Counted from the first letter of the stretch, positions 34,527-43,991 are shown. The stretch: 55,686 bases of DNA from an uncultured Lachnospiraceae bacterium (GCA_902781505.1 CACZJL010000012.1:1-55686), one strand, 5' to 3'. Notes: a model not told the origin generated them from the letters alone. A program made the numbers and translations.

Positions 34527-35975
34527 TTATTTTTTAATTGTTCCTGAGAAGGTGCCACGATACTCGTTAAACAGAGATTCTTCGATCTTGTTAAACATGA
34601 TGGTTGCATGGTTCTCAATGAAGTTTACGATGATGTACAGGTGGCCGACGGATTCATCGACAAACTGAAGTTTGATGACGAGTGTTTCAGGTGCTCTGAA
34701 TGCGGCAGATGCGGCGCATTTGTGGCCGGTGTCTGCGAATTCCTGAATGTAATTTCGTCCAAATCCGAAGCGAACGATGTGATAGCCTGTAGCATTTAAG
34801 TAACGGAACATTCCGAAGTTTCCGTCAAAGGTGAAGCTGAATTCCTTGATCTGTGCATAGTTAGAGGTATCAGAGACAAAGGTCTTTTCGTTGATTACAT
34901 CTACAACAGGAGAGCTGTCGTAGCCTGGAATCGTTGCGAGGGTTCTGCTCTCTGCATAGTCAAGACAGGAAGCGATTACGGCTGTATTTGCCTCGAGAGG
35001 CTCATCAGAGAGGTATGGATATACGTTCTTCCAGAAGCTCTGATAGATCATCTCGACACCACCGTCGCGTCCCTGAGTATCTGCTGTTGTGACGAAGATT
35101 AAGTCTTTGTCAGGAATGGCAACCGCTAACTGACCACCCATGCCGTACATGGCGTAAGCGCCGTGTGTCAGAGTCCAGAACTGGTAGCCGTAACCCTGCA
35201 TTTCGTCATAGACGCGGGTCTTTGCATAGGTATCCGCCTGCTTTACAATTGCCTGACGGATGTATTCTTCAGGTAAAACCTGCGTTCCGTCTATCCAGCA
35301 ACCGTCATGAGAGACAACATACATAACGCGACAGATGTCCATAGGAGTGCACATTAATCCGCTTCCGCCCATGGAGACGCCCTGTGGATCCTTCAGGCAA
35401 TAAGCATCTTCTGAGAATCCAATTAAGTTCAGGAAGTGATCTCTTAAATAATCAAGCAGGGTCTGGCCGGAGAGCTTCTCAACAAGTGCGCAAAGAGTGT
35501 GTGTTGAAGAGGTATCATAGGACCAGTTTGTGCCTGGTGCATGCGTTGGTTTTGTTGTGAAGAACGAACCAACCCAGTCGGTTACGCCCTTGGCTTTATA
35601 GGTTGTAGAATCGTAGCAGGTGCGCATTTCAAGCATCTGTCTGATTGTAAGAAGTGCCAGATAAGGATGAATGGTGAGTCCTTCTGTCTTCTCCGGAAAA
35701 TAATCGACGATTCGATCATCGAGAGAAATACGGCCTTCATAAGCCAGACAACCAATGGCGATGGATACGAAGGATTTAGTTACAGAGAACATACGATGAA
35801 AGGTGTTTCTTTCGTATGGTGCATAATAGCTTTCAAATGCAATTCTGTTGTGACGAAGTACGATAAATGAGTGAAGAGGAAGTTCAGCCTCTTCTAACTC
35901 CTGTAAAAATGCGACCAGTGACTCAGATGGAATGCCAACACTTTCCGGAGTCGCTGTCAAAAAATCAGTCATCAT
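34527..35975 (-). CDS. Beta-lactamase-family serine hydrolase
   Basis: A 482-residue class C/esterase-like protein. Ser64 and Lys67 in FSVTKSFVS form the SxxK motif and Tyr153 in NWSYDTSS fits the YxN/S motif. The C-terminal third (about 365-482) is a separate beta-rich lipocalin-like segment (EFSFTFDGNFGMFRYLN). There is no signal peptide, so it is probably a cytoplasmic esterase or peptidase rather than a resistance enzyme. The ATG at 35975 (or 35972) follows AAAGGA on the minus strand. It is monocistronic. Confidence 0.85.
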   Translation of the reverse strand: MMTDFLTATPESVGIPSESLVAFLQELEEAELPLHSFIVLRHNRIAFESYYAPYERNTFHRMFSVTKSFVSIAIGCLAYEGRISLDDRIVDYFPEKTEGLTIHPYLALLTIRQMLEMRTCYDSTTYKAKGVTDWVGSFFTTKPTHAPGTNWSYDTSSTHTLCALVEKLSGQTLLDYLRDHFLNLIGFSEDAYCLKDPQGVSMGGSGLMCTPMDICRVMYVVSHDGCWIDGTQVLPEEYIRQAIVKQADTYAKTRVYDEMQGYGYQFWTLTHGAYAMYGMGGQLAVAIPDKDLIFVTTADTQGRDGGVEMIYQSFWKNVYPYLSDEPLEANTAVIASCLDYAESRTLATIPGYDSSPVVDVINEKTFVSDTSNYAQIKEFSFTFDGNFGMFRYLNATGYHIVRFGFGRNYIQEFADTGHKCAASAAFRAPETLVIKLQFVDESVGHLYIIVNFIENHATIMFNKIEESLFNEYRGTFSGTIKK

Positions 35976-36006
35976 AGTGTTACACGTCCTTTCCGCTAAT
36001 GATATT

Positions 36007-36036
36007 ATTTTATCGCAAAACACCCATGTCTTTCAA
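36007..36036 (-). promoter_or_regulatory. Promoter of the serine hydrolase gene
   Basis: On the minus strand, TTGAAA (36036-36031), 18 bases, TAAAAT (36012-36007). Confidence 0.5.
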
Positions 36037-36094
36037 TATGTAAGCAGAGTTTGGAAAAGAATTTAATAAGTTACCTGTAGTTTGAGTTAGTTAT

Positions 36095-36140
36095 GACAAG
36101 AAAAGGTTTGTCTTGCATTTTTTTCAGGCGTCCGTATACT
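36095..36140 (+). promoter_or_regulatory. CDF promoter with upstream dyad
   Basis: TTGCAT (36113-36118), 16 bases, TATACT (36135-36140). The dyad GACAA(8)TTGTC at 36095-36112 abuts the -35 and is a candidate operator for a metal-responsive regulator. Confidence 0.5.
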
Positions 36141-36178
36141 TGTAAATAAGCGGATTTCAAGCGAAAAGGGAGAGAATC

Positions 36179-37345
36179 ATGAATCTGTTAGTGAGCTTGT
36201 TTATTAAGAATTCAGAAGATGTAAAAGATCCGGATGTACGATCAAAATATGGAGTGCTGACCGGGCTGACGGGAATTATCTGCAATATCCTGCTCTTTGC
36301 TCTCAAGATCTTTATTGGGCTGGCAACAGGTGCATTTTCCATTGCGGCAGATGCCTTAAATAACCTGTCCGATGCGGCATCGAGCGTAGTCACGTTCCTA
36401 AGCTTTAAGACGTCAGCGAAACCTGCTGATAAAGAGCACCCGCTAGGACACGGCAGAATGGAATATGTCAGCGGAATTATTGTCTCGATTGCCATAGTGG
36501 TAGTCGGTGTAGAACTGCTTCAGACCTCGGTTCAGAAGATTCTGCATCCGGAAGAGCTGACCTGGTCCGTTCTCACGGTTGTCATTCTTTTGTTCTCTAT
36601 CTGCCTGAAATCGTGGATGGCTTACCTTTACACTGCAGTAGGAAAGCGAATTGGGTCGGTATCTCTTAAAGCGAGTGCTGTTGACAGCCTGTCTGACTGC
36701 ATCACAACGGGTGTGGTTTTAATCTGTGTTTTGATATTCCGCTTTTTGGGGGCAAATGTCGATGGTTACGCTTCTTTGGTTGTCTCTGTTTTTGTGCTGG
36801 CAGGCGGAATCGGGCAGGTAAAAGACACCATGCAGCCGCTCCTTGGTATGGCGCCGTCAGAAGAGGAAATCAGCCTGATTAATAAAATAGTGCTTGAAGA
36901 TAATCGAATTCTGGGGTTGCATGATCTGATTATTCACGATTATGGTCCCGGAAGGCTCTATGCAACAGTTCATGCAGAGGTTGATTCAAAGCTGACGCTT
37001 TTAGAAGCGCATGATATTATCGACCGCGCTGAGCGGAGAGTTCATAAAAAGTCTGGATTTGATCTGGTGATTCATGGGGATCCGGTTGTGATAGGAGATG
37101 CTCAGACCGATACCTATAAAAGGCAGGTAGAGAGTGCATTGATTGCCATTCATCCTGAAATTCATCTGCATGATTTCAGGGTTGTACAGGGAAAGAAGCG
37201 GGCAGAAATTTACTTTGATGCTGTGGTTCCTTATTCTTTAAATAAAACAGAAGAGGAGATTCGAAAGGAAATTATTGAAGATGTCAGAAGGCGCATACCG
37301 AACAGCTTTCTGCATCTGCAGATTGATCGATTCTCTGTCAGATAA
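36179..37345 (+). CDS. Cation diffusion facilitator transporter
   Basis: A 388-residue CDF-family efflux protein, probably exchanging divalent metal for protons across the inner membrane. It has six predicted helices (about 30-215). Metal-site residues appear as ADALNNLSDAAS in helix 2 and AVDSLSDCIT in helix 5, and the HPLGHGRMEYVSG motif follows helix 2. A long C-terminal cytoplasmic region (about 220-388) includes a ferredoxin-like dimer domain with HDLIIHDYGPG and a duplicated half. Metal (Zn, Mn, Fe or Co) cannot be decided from sequence. Confidence 0.9.
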   Translation: MNLLVSLFIKNSEDVKDPDVRSKYGVLTGLTGIICNILLFALKIFIGLATGAFSIAADALNNLSDAASSVVTFLSFKTSAKPADKEHPLGHGRMEYVSGIIVSIAIVVVGVELLQTSVQKILHPEELTWSVLTVVILLFSICLKSWMAYLYTAVGKRIGSVSLKASAVDSLSDCITTGVVLICVLIFRFLGANVDGYASLVVSVFVLAGGIGQVKDTMQPLLGMAPSEEEISLINKIVLEDNRILGLHDLIIHDYGPGRLYATVHAEVDSKLTLLEAHDIIDRAERRVHKKSGFDLVIHGDPVVIGDAQTDTYKRQVESALIAIHPEIHLHDFRVVQGKKRAEIYFDAVVPYSLNKTEEEIRKEIIEDVRRRIPNSFLHLQIDRFSVR

Positions 37346-37381
37346 ACTCCAAACGGTCAGCCAGTGTACCAGGCAGAGGAT

Positions 37382-38116
37382 TTAGATCCAGCCACCATCT
37401 AATGTAAGAATCTGCCCGGTTAGATAGTCCGGCATTTCTGAAAGCTTTAAAAGGACTTCTGCGACTTCTTCAGCCTTGCCCATTCTTCCATATGGAATTT
37501 CTTCAGCAAGTGTTTCTAAATCTTCTTCTGTAAAGCACTTATTCATATCGGTATCGATTGCTCCGCACGCGATGGCGTTAACAGCGATACGGCTTGGCGC
37601 AAGTTCTTTGCCAAGGGCGCGTGTAAGAGAATTGATTCCGCCTTTTGTTGCAGAATAGGCTGCTTCACAGCTTGCACCGACGTTGCCCCAAACGGAGGAA
37701 ATATTGATAATTCGTCCGGAATGCTCGTGAATCATGGGTGGCAGTACGGCGTGAATGCAGTTATAGACACTCTTTAAGTTGACGTCTGTGATGCGGTTAA
37801 ACTCTTCTGCGGAAAGATCCTGAAACAAACCGACGATGGAGATGCCGGCATTGTTGACAAGAAGATAGATGTGACCGAAGCGGGTCAGAGCTTCTTCTAT
37901 AAATAAATTCACCTGATTCTGGTCGCTTACATTAACAAGCTTTGTGATTACATCACTGCCCTGTGATTCACACTGAGCAGCGACTGCTTTTAACTGTGCT
38001 TCTTTTGACTGGCAGCACAGAGCCAGATTGTATCCTGCTTTTGACAGTCTTAAAGCAACGGCAGCCCCGATTCCTCTGGAGGCTCCGGTCACTATTGCAA
38101 GTGGTCTGGTATTCAT
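37382..38116 (-). CDS. Short-chain dehydrogenase/reductase (FabG-like)
   Basis: A 244-residue SDR. The NAD(P) motif TGASRGIG, the NNAG motif, catalytic Ser in INISSVWG, Tyr-x-x-x-Lys as YSATKGG and the C-terminal LTGQILTLDGGW are all intact. It resembles FabG/YmfI 3-oxoacyl reductases, but it is a single gene away from fatty-acid genes, so the substrate is unknown. AAGGAG precedes the ATG on the minus strand. It converges with the CDF gene with only 36 bases between and no clear terminator. Confidence 0.88.
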   Translation of the reverse strand: MNTRPLAIVTGASRGIGAAVALRLSKAGYNLALCCQSKEAQLKAVAAQCESQGSDVITKLVNVSDQNQVNLFIEEALTRFGHIYLLVNNAGISIVGLFQDLSAEEFNRITDVNLKSVYNCIHAVLPPMIHEHSGRIINISSVWGNVGASCEAAYSATKGGINSLTRALGKELAPSRIAVNAIACGAIDTDMNKCFTEEDLETLAEEIPYGRMGKAEEVAEVLLKLSEMPDYLTGQILTLDGGWI

Positions 38117-38144
38117 AATTACTCCTTATTTTTTGTTCTGTTCT

Positions 38145-38174
38145 ATTGTAAGTCAACAGATAAGCAGAATGCAA
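38145..38174 (-). promoter_or_regulatory. SDR promoter
   Basis: On the minus strand, TTGCAT (38174-38169), 18 bases, TACAAT (38150-38145). Confidence 0.6.
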
Positions 38175-38216
38175 ACAGGTTGGACTATTTTGAAAAAAGG
38201 AGTGCGTTAAGTATTG

Positions 38217-38232
38217 ACAAACCCGGGTTTGT
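38217..38232. promoter_or_regulatory. Perfect 16-bp palindrome, candidate operator
   Basis: ACAAACCCGGGTTTGT is a perfect 16-bp palindrome that overlaps a TTGACA (38214-38219) and lies about 43 bases upstream of the SDR -35. It looks like a TetR-type operator, but no such regulator is in the window. Confidence 0.5.
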
Positions 38233-38319
38233 GCATCCTGCTACATAATGTAAAATACTATGAAAAGAATAGAATATTGCTTCGCACAATTCAGGCACAA
38301 TTTACCCACTGTGAAAAGG

Positions 38320-38569
38320 GGCATAAAAACTGATATCCACAAAGTTATCCACATTATCCACAATTTATTACACACAAGATGTGGATAAGGAAATCAGGAC
38401 TTGCGTTTCCAATGCGGTTGTGAAAAAGGACAAAAATAGCATTTATGCGGTTTTGGAATGATTCTTCTCTTGACAAAAGAACTGTGTAATTAACATTGCA
38501 GGTTTTATCCACATTTTTTGAACACTTTTTGAAATCCAGTTGAAATGTGTGAAAATTGCTTGTGAAAAG
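38320..38569. other. DnaA-box cluster
   Basis: Four exact TTATCCACA 9-mers occur: 38345-38353 and 38354-38362 in direct abutment, TGTGGATAA (minus strand) at 38380-38388, and 38505-38513. ATATCCACA at 38333-38341 differs by one base. Weaker TTWTNCACA-type sites on the minus strand lie at 38320-38328, 38419-38427, 38548-38556 and 38561-38569. The segment is AT-rich and is followed by the hpf promoter. DnaA boxes at this density indicate an origin, a DnaA-titration or reactivation site, or DnaA control of the flanking promoter. No dnaA, dnaN or rpmH lies within the window. Confidence 0.8.
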
Positions 38570-38587
38570 GTTGAATTATGTTATAAT
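38560..38587 (+). promoter_or_regulatory. hpf promoter
   Basis: TTGTGA (38560-38565), 16 bases, TATAAT (38582-38587). The -35 overlaps a weak DnaA-type site. Confidence 0.65.
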
Positions 38588-38622
38588 AGATTCATCAAAA
38601 GACGTGAAAGGAGTTGGACATC

Positions 38623-39153
38623 ATGAGATTCATTATTACAGGAAGAAATATTGAAGTCACTGACGGCCTTCGTTCAGCAGTGGAGGAGAAGCTTGGAAAG
38701 TTAGATCGCTTCTTTGCTCCGGAAACAGAAGTTAACGTAACACTCTCCGTAGAGCACGACGTGCAGAAAATCGAGGTAACCATCCCTGTTAAGGGCAAGA
38801 TTATCAGAGCGGAAGAGAAGTCCACAGACATGTATGTGTCAATCGATCTGGTGGAGGAGATTATTGAACGTCAGTTAAAAAAGTATAAGAACAAGATCAT
38901 TGATAAGAAGCAGGATGCTGTAGCCTTTGCCAAGGCTTTCGTCGAAGAAGAGATTGAGGATGAAGAAGACGTGAAGATCATCCGTACAAAGAGATTTGGT
39001 GTAAAGCCAATGTTACCTGAAGAGGCATGCGTACAGATGGAACTTCTTGGACACACATTCTTCGTATTCTCCAATGCAGAGACAGGCGAAGTAAATGTCG
39101 TATATAAGAGAAAAGGCAATACTTACGGATTAATCGAACCAGAATTCGATTGA
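38623..39153 (+). CDS. hpf: Long-form ribosome hibernation promoting factor
   Basis: A 176-residue long HPF. The N-terminal S30AE domain (about 1-100) binds in the decoding centre. The C-terminal domain (about 120-176, KRFGVKPMLPEEACVQMELLGH) dimerises ribosomes into 100S particles. The ATG at 38623 follows AAAGGAG; an in-frame TTG three codons earlier lies too near it. The gene sits directly downstream of the DnaA-box cluster, so DnaA could affect its transcription (inference). Confidence 0.95.
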   Translation: MRFIITGRNIEVTDGLRSAVEEKLGKLDRFFAPETEVNVTLSVEHDVQKIEVTIPVKGKIIRAEEKSTDMYVSIDLVEEIIERQLKKYKNKIIDKKQDAVAFAKAFVEEEIEDEEDVKIIRTKRFGVKPMLPEEACVQMELLGHTFFVFSNAETGEVNVVYKRKGNTYGLIEPEFD

Positions 39154-39195
39154 TAACTAATTCCTTATAAATCAAACTAAATAACAAACCCTACG

Positions 39196-39224
39196 GAGCT
39201 GCGAGTACCCCTCGCAGCTCTTTT
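39196..39224 (+). terminator. hpf terminator
   Basis: A perfect 10-bp stem (39196-39205 with 39211-39220), 5-base loop and four T residues. Confidence 0.9.
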
Positions 39225-39279
39225 GCACGTTCATTGTAGCGGTGCACCGAGCCTGCTGTGAGACCGCCCTGCAGAGTTC

Positions 39280-39308
39280 TTGTCACAAGGCCGGTTTTCT
39301 GTTATAAT
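39280..39308 (+). promoter_or_regulatory. secA promoter
   Basis: TTGTCA (39280-39285), 17 bases, TATAAT (39303-39308). Confidence 0.75.
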
Positions 39309-39354
39309 TTGTGCATTATGGCGGGCTTTACCCGTTAAGGGAAAGGAACTTGAG

Positions 39355-41919
39355 ATGGGACTTGTTCAGAAGCTGTTCGGTACACATAGCGAACACGAAT
39401 TAAAAAGAATTACTCCAATCGTTGATAAGATTGAAGCACTTCGTCCGGAGATGCAGAAACTCACTGACGAAGAGTTACAGCATAAGACAGTAGAATTTAA
39501 GGAAAGATTAAAGAAGGGTGAGACCTTAGATGACATCTTACCTGAAGCATATGCAACCGTAAGAGAAGCCGGTAAGCGTGCCCTTGGCATGGAGCATTAC
39601 CGCGTTCAGTTAATCGGTGGTATCGTTCTTCATCAGGGACGTATCGCAGAGATGAAAACAGGTGAAGGTAAGACATTAGTATGTACACTTCCGGCTTACT
39701 TAAATGCCTTAACAGAAGAAGGCGTAATGATCGTTACAGTTAATGACTACCTTGCTAAGCGAGATTCTGACTGGATGGGTCAGCTTCATCGTTTCTTAGG
39801 CCTGTCCTGTGGCTGTGTCTTACACGATATGACACCGGATGAGAGAAGAGAAGCGTATAAGTGCGATATTACCTATGTAACAAACAACGAACTTGGTTTC
39901 GATTACTTACGTGATAACATGGCAATCTATAAGAACCAGCTGGTTCTTCGCGATTTAAAGTATGCCATCATCGATGAGGTCGATTCCATCTTAATCGATG
40001 AAGCAAGAACTCCACTGATCATTTCCGGTCAGAGTGACAAGTCTACAAAGCTCTATGAACTTTGTGATGTTCTTGCAAGACAGATGGAGCGCGGAACTTT
40101 CAATGGTGACATGACCAAGATGCAGGCCATCATGCAGGAAGAAATCGAAGAAGACGGTGACTTTGTTGTAAATGAAAAGGATAAGGTCGTTTCCTTAACA
40201 GAACAGGGTGTTCATAAGGTAGAAAAGTTCTTCCATATCGATAACTACGCAGATCCTGAAAACCTTGAAATTCAGCACAATATCATTCTTGCTCTTCGTG
40301 CTCACAATCTTATGCACAGAGATAAGGATTATATCGTAAAGGACGACGAAGTTCTTATCGTAGATGAGTTCACAGGTCGTGTAATGCCAGGAAGAAGATA
40401 CTCTGATGGCCTTCATCAGGCGATTGAAGCAAAGGAACATGTAAAGGTTAAGAGAGAGTCCAAGACTCTTGCTACAATCACCTTCCAGAACTTCTTCAAC
40501 AAGTTTGAAAAAAAGTCCGGTATGACGGGTACTGCTCTTACAGAAGAGAAGGAATTCCGTGATATCTATGGACTTGATGTTATTGAAATTCCTACAAACA
40601 GACCGGTACAGCGTATTGACTTAGACGACATCGTTTACAAGACAAAGAACGCAAAGTACAAGGCTGTTGTTGAATCTGTAATCGAAGCACATGAGAAAGG
40701 ACAGCCGGTCCTTGTTGGTACAATCAACATTGATACATCTGAGCTCCTTTCCTCCATGCTTAAGAGAAAGGGAATTCAGCACAACGTATTAAATGCGAAG
40801 TATCATGAATTAGAAGCACAGATTGTTTCTGATGCAGGTATTCACGGTGCCGTAACCATCGCCACAAACATGGCAGGACGTGGTACGGATATCAAGCTTG
40901 ATGATGAGGCTCGTGCAGCTGGTGGTTTAAAGATCATCGGTACAGAACGTCACGAGTCAAGACGTATTGATAACCAGCTTCGTGGACGTGCAGGACGTCA
41001 GGGAGATCCGGGTGAATCCAGATTCTTCATCTCTCTTGAAGATGATTTAATGAGACTTTTCGGTCAGGAAAGATTAATGAGCGTCTTTGAAACACTCGGT
41101 GTTGATGAAGACCAGCCTATCGAACATAAGCTCCTTTCTTCTGCCATTGAGAAGGCACAAAAGAGAATCGAGACGAATAACTACGGCATCAGAAGCCACT
41201 TGCTCCAGTTCGACGAAGTTATGAACGAGCAGCGTGAAATCATCTATGCTGAGCGTCGTAAGGTTCTTGACGGAGACAACATGCGCTCCACAATCATGAA
41301 CATGATTACTGACTTTGTTGAGTCCAGTGTCAACAGATGCATCAACGAAGATCACAGCTCTGATCAGTGGGATTATCAGGAATTAAATCAGCTGATTCTT
41401 CCAACCATCCCAATGGAGCCTATCCATAAGGATGACAGCATCAATACAAAGGATGAGCTTATTCAGGCTCTCAAGGCTAAGGCAGTTAAGATGTACGAAG
41501 CTAAGGAAGCTGAATTCCCTGAAGAAGCAGCAATCCGTGAAATTGAACGAGTTGTACTCTTAAAGGCTGTTGACCGCAGATGGATGGATCACATCGATGA
41601 TATGGATCAGTTAAAGACAAGCATCGGTCTTGTTGGTTATGGTCAGAGAGATCCTGTTATCGAATATAAGAGCCAGGGTTATGACATGTTCAACGAAATG
41701 TCTGAAGGTATCTCTGAAGACACTGTTCGTATGATGATGCACATTCAGGTAGAGCAGAAGGTAGAGCGTGAGCAGGTTGCCAAGATTTCCGGCACCAATA
41801 AGGACGAAGGTCCTTCTGTAAAGAGCCCTATGAAGCGTGAAAAGAAGGTATATCCAAATGACCTTTGCCCTTGCGGTTCAGGACTCAAGTACAAGAACTG
41901 TCACGGACGTAAGGCATAA
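39355..41919 (+). CDS. secA: Preprotein translocase ATPase SecA
   Basis: An 854-residue motor that drives secretory proteins through SecYEG. Walker A MKTGEGKT, the [19 protein letters not shown] helicase motif, the [18 protein letters not shown] preprotein region, [11 protein letters not shown] and [13 protein letters not shown] are all present. The C-terminal zinc-binding SEC-C tail, [15 protein letters not shown], is intact. The ATG at 39355 follows AAGGAA; the frame is open upstream through the promoter. Codon use is biased, as expected for a highly expressed gene. Confidence 0.98.
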   Translation: MGLVQKLFGTHSEHELKRITPIVDKIEALRPEMQKLTDEELQHKTVEFKERLKKGETLDDILPEAYATVREAGKRALGMEHYRVQLIGGIVLHQGRIAEMKTGEGKTLVCTLPAYLNALTEEGVMIVTVNDYLAKRDSDWMGQLHRFLGLSCGCVLHDMTPDERREAYKCDITYVTNNELGFDYLRDNMAIYKNQLVLRDLKYAIIDEVDSILIDEARTPLIISGQSDKSTKLYELCDVLARQMERGTFNGDMTKMQAIMQEEIEEDGDFVVNEKDKVVSLTEQGVHKVEKFFHIDNYADPENLEIQHNIILALRAHNLMHRDKDYIVKDDEVLIVDEFTGRVMPGRRYSDGLHQAIEAKEHVKVKRESKTLATITFQNFFNKFEKKSGMTGTALTEEKEFRDIYGLDVIEIPTNRPVQRIDLDDIVYKTKNAKYKAVVESVIEAHEKGQPVLVGTINIDTSELLSSMLKRKGIQHNVLNAKYHELEAQIVSDAGIHGAVTIATNMAGRGTDIKLDDEARAAGGLKIIGTERHESRRIDNQLRGRAGRQGDPGESRFFISLEDDLMRLFGQERLMSVFETLGVDEDQPIEHKLLSSAIEKAQKRIETNNYGIRSHLLQFDEVMNEQREIIYAERRKVLDGDNMRSTIMNMITDFVESSVNRCINEDHSSDQWDYQELNQLILPTIPMEPIHKDDSINTKDELIQALKAKAVKMYEAKEAEFPEEAAIREIERVVLLKAVDRRWMDHIDDMDQLKTSIGLVGYGQRDPVIEYKSQGYDMFNEMSEGISEDTVRMMMHIQVEQKVEREQVAKISGTNKDEGPSVKSPMKREKKVYPNDLCPCGSGLKYKNCHGRKA

Positions 41920-41977
41920 AATCTGGCAAATATTCTGATTACAACAAACGTGTTTTAAAGGTCACGTGCAAACTATG

Positions 41978-42020
41978 ATTGTCCAAGGTAAATGCAAGGC
42001 TTTATCTTGGACAATTCTTT
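41978..42020 (+). terminator. secA terminator
   Basis: A 15-bp stem with one wobble (41978-41992 with 42001-42015) and 8-base loop, then TTCTTT. Confidence 0.82.
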
Positions 42021-42036
42021 GTCCGGGTATTTTCTC

Positions 42037-42065
42037 TAGACAAAAATACATACTTGTTGTATTAT
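42037..42065 (+). promoter_or_regulatory. prfB promoter
   Basis: TAGACA (42037-42042), 17 bases, TATTAT (42060-42065). Confidence 0.5.
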
Positions 42066-42115
42066 TACGCTTTGAGAAATAGAAGTTAAGATTTTTTGGA
42101 ATTGAGGTAAGAGCA

Positions 42116-43246
42116 GTGGTCTTATTAGATCAGTATAAAACAAAGGTTGCGGGCTATGTTGCTCCGCTTGAAAGAATTAAGAAGTCTCTTGATTTAGATA
42201 CAAAGGCAAGAAAAATCGAAGAGATGACAAGAAATATGGAAGCGCCTGGCTTCTGGGATGACGCTGAGCGTTCTCAGAAAGCAATGAAGGAATTAAATTC
42301 CTTAAAGAGTGCGTTTAATGACTATGACGAATTAAGCACTTCATTAGAAGATGTTAGGACTCTGATTGAGATGGCTGAAGAAGAGGACGATGAGTCCCTT
42401 GTTGAAGAAATCGAAGAGATTCTTGCTAATTTCGAGGAGAAGTTAGAAGAAGTTCAGATGACAACTCTGCTTACAGGTCCTTATGATAAGGACGGAGCAA
42501 TCCTGACACTGCACGCTGGTGCCGGCGGTACTGAGGCGATGGACTGGTGTTCCATGCTTTACCGTATGTACACAAGATGGGCAGAAAAGAAGGGATTTAC
42601 CTATGACATCATTGATATGTTAGATGGTGATGAAGCCGGTTATAAGTCTGCAACAATTCAGATTAACGGCGAGAATGCTTATGGTCTGCTTCGTTCCGAA
42701 CACGGGATTCACAGACTGGTTCGTATCTCTCCATTCAATGCGAATGGTAAGAGACAGACTTCTTTCGTATCCTGCGACGTTATGCCTGATATTGAAGAAG
42801 ATATCGATATCGAGATTAATCCGGATGATATCCGTATTGATACCTATCGTTCCTCTGGTGCCGGTGGTCAGCACATCAACAAGACTTCATCCGCTATCCG
42901 TATCACTCACTATCCGTCTGGCATAGTTGTTACCTGCCAGAACGAGCGTTCCCAGCATGAGAACAAGGATAAGGCGATGCAGATGTTAAAGGCCAAGCTG
43001 TTCATGTTAAAGCAGATGGAAAATGCTGAGAAGGCTGCAGATATCCGTGGTGAAGTGCGTGATATCAACTTCGGTTCTCAGATTCGTTCCTATATCTTAC
43101 AGCCATACACCATGGTTAAGGATCACAGAACAAACAAGGACATCGGTAATGCACAGGCAGTCTTAGATGGCGACCTTGATCCATTCATCTCCGCATACCT
43201 CATCTACCAGAGCACTGGTAAGAAGGCCGGAGAAGACGAAGAGTAA
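42116..43246 (+). CDS. prfB: Peptide chain release factor 2, no programmed frameshift
   Basis: A 376-residue RF2 that terminates at UGA and UAA. The SPF anticodon-mimic tripeptide is in ISPFNANGKRQTSF and the catalytic GGQ is at 250-252 in GAGGQHINKTSS. In many bacteria prfB has an in-frame CTT-TGA near codon 25 that requires a +1 shift. Here the matching place reads TCT CTT GAT, so the gene is one uninterrupted frame and the autoregulatory stop is absent. The start is GTG with GAGGT 7 bases ahead. Confidence 0.96.
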   Translation: MVLLDQYKTKVAGYVAPLERIKKSLDLDTKARKIEEMTRNMEAPGFWDDAERSQKAMKELNSLKSAFNDYDELSTSLEDVRTLIEMAEEEDDESLVEEIEEILANFEEKLEEVQMTTLLTGPYDKDGAILTLHAGAGGTEAMDWCSMLYRMYTRWAEKKGFTYDIIDMLDGDEAGYKSATIQINGENAYGLLRSEHGIHRLVRISPFNANGKRQTSFVSCDVMPDIEEDIDIEINPDDIRIDTYRSSGAGGQHINKTSSAIRITHYPSGIVVTCQNERSQHENKDKAMQMLKAKLFMLKQMENAEKAADIRGEVRDINFGSQIRSYILQPYTMVKDHRTNKDIGNAQAVLDGDLDPFISAYLIYQSTGKKAGEDEE

Positions 43247-43261
43247 TTGAAAACCTATTAA

Positions 43262-43293
43262 GCAGCCGCATCTGAGGTTTCAGGTGCGGCTGC
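43262..43293 (+). terminator. Stable hairpin after prfB
   Basis: A 14-bp GC-rich stem with one wobble (43262-43275 with 43280-43293). No T tract follows, so it may stabilise the message end rather than act as a classical terminator. Confidence 0.55.
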
Positions 43294-43499
43294 AGAAGTA
43301 TGACCAAAGGACAAAACGTTTAAAAAAGTATTACTCAATATCTTCCTGGGGAGGAAATTATTATATTAGTTCGGATGAGTATTTTTCAAAGTTAGGTTTA
43401 TTTAGTAATATATTAAGTATTGAATGAACGAATATGTAGTAATTTGCTGAATAACCCGGCTGTCCTGGGAGAAAGGAATCCAATCGCATAGTGACATGA

Positions 43500-43991
43500 T
43501 TGGAATTGAAATGGCGTATATATATACTATTAGATATATTGTTAGCAGGAGTGATGTTTGAAAACTACTTTATGTACAATTCAAACCTTTCAATAAGTGG
43601 ATTTATCATGTGTGGTTTGATTATATTGATAAGAGGAAGTGTTGAAGGTATTGTGATAGGACATCGATTGGGATATAAAGATATTTCTCAAAAGCAATTT
43701 CTAATTGCAGGAATTGTGATTAATCTACTTTTTATTATGATAGTGCGACTTGCAATTGTTATGATTGGAACAGGAGGGGTTGAATTAATGATTGTAGGTA
43801 TTAAATATGCTGGCATGATTATATGGTGCGAGAAGTTATTAAATAGAGCGATACAACAAGATAAAGGGAAGCTTGGCGTAGTTGTACTGTATTCAGCAAT
43901 TGCCATGGTTGTGAGTTTTTTAGTAGCAGGTATTTTTTCATTGGTTATTGGTAGATTATTGTTTATGTCAAATTGGGGATGGTTCAAGTAA
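43500..43991 (+). CDS. Orphan AT-rich membrane protein
   Basis: A 163-residue hydrophobic frame with four to five predicted helices. No family is recognised. The DNA is clearly richer in A+T, with more ATA and TTA codons, than its neighbours, which suggests acquisition or relaxed constraint. The start is uncertain: TTG at 43500 is in frame but AAAGGA (43472-43477) is about 22 bases away, and the TTG lies in the right arm of a dyad TCCAATC(12)GATTGGA (43478-43503). There is no partner gene. It may be expressed weakly or not at all. Confidence 0.5.
   Translation: MELKWRIYILLDILLAGVMFENYFMYNSNLSISGFIMCGLIILIRGSVEGIVIGHRLGYKDISQKQFLIAGIVINLLFIMIVRLAIVMIGTGGVELMIVGIKYAGMIIWCEKLLNRAIQQDKGKLGVVVLYSAIAMVVSFLVAGIFSLVIGRLLFMSNWGWFK

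Noticed and set aside
34527..35975. Antibiotic-resistance beta-lactamase
   Set aside because: There is no signal peptide and the motifs fit the broad serine hydrolase/esterase family; context gives no link to resistance.
38320..38569. Calling the DnaA-box cluster a definite chromosomal origin
   Set aside because: No dnaA, dnaN, rpmH or gyrase genes are present and no GC skew can be computed here; only the boxes themselves are certain.
42116..42215. Programmed frameshift in prfB
   Set aside because: No TGA follows the CTT codon and the frame is open from the GTG start to the end.
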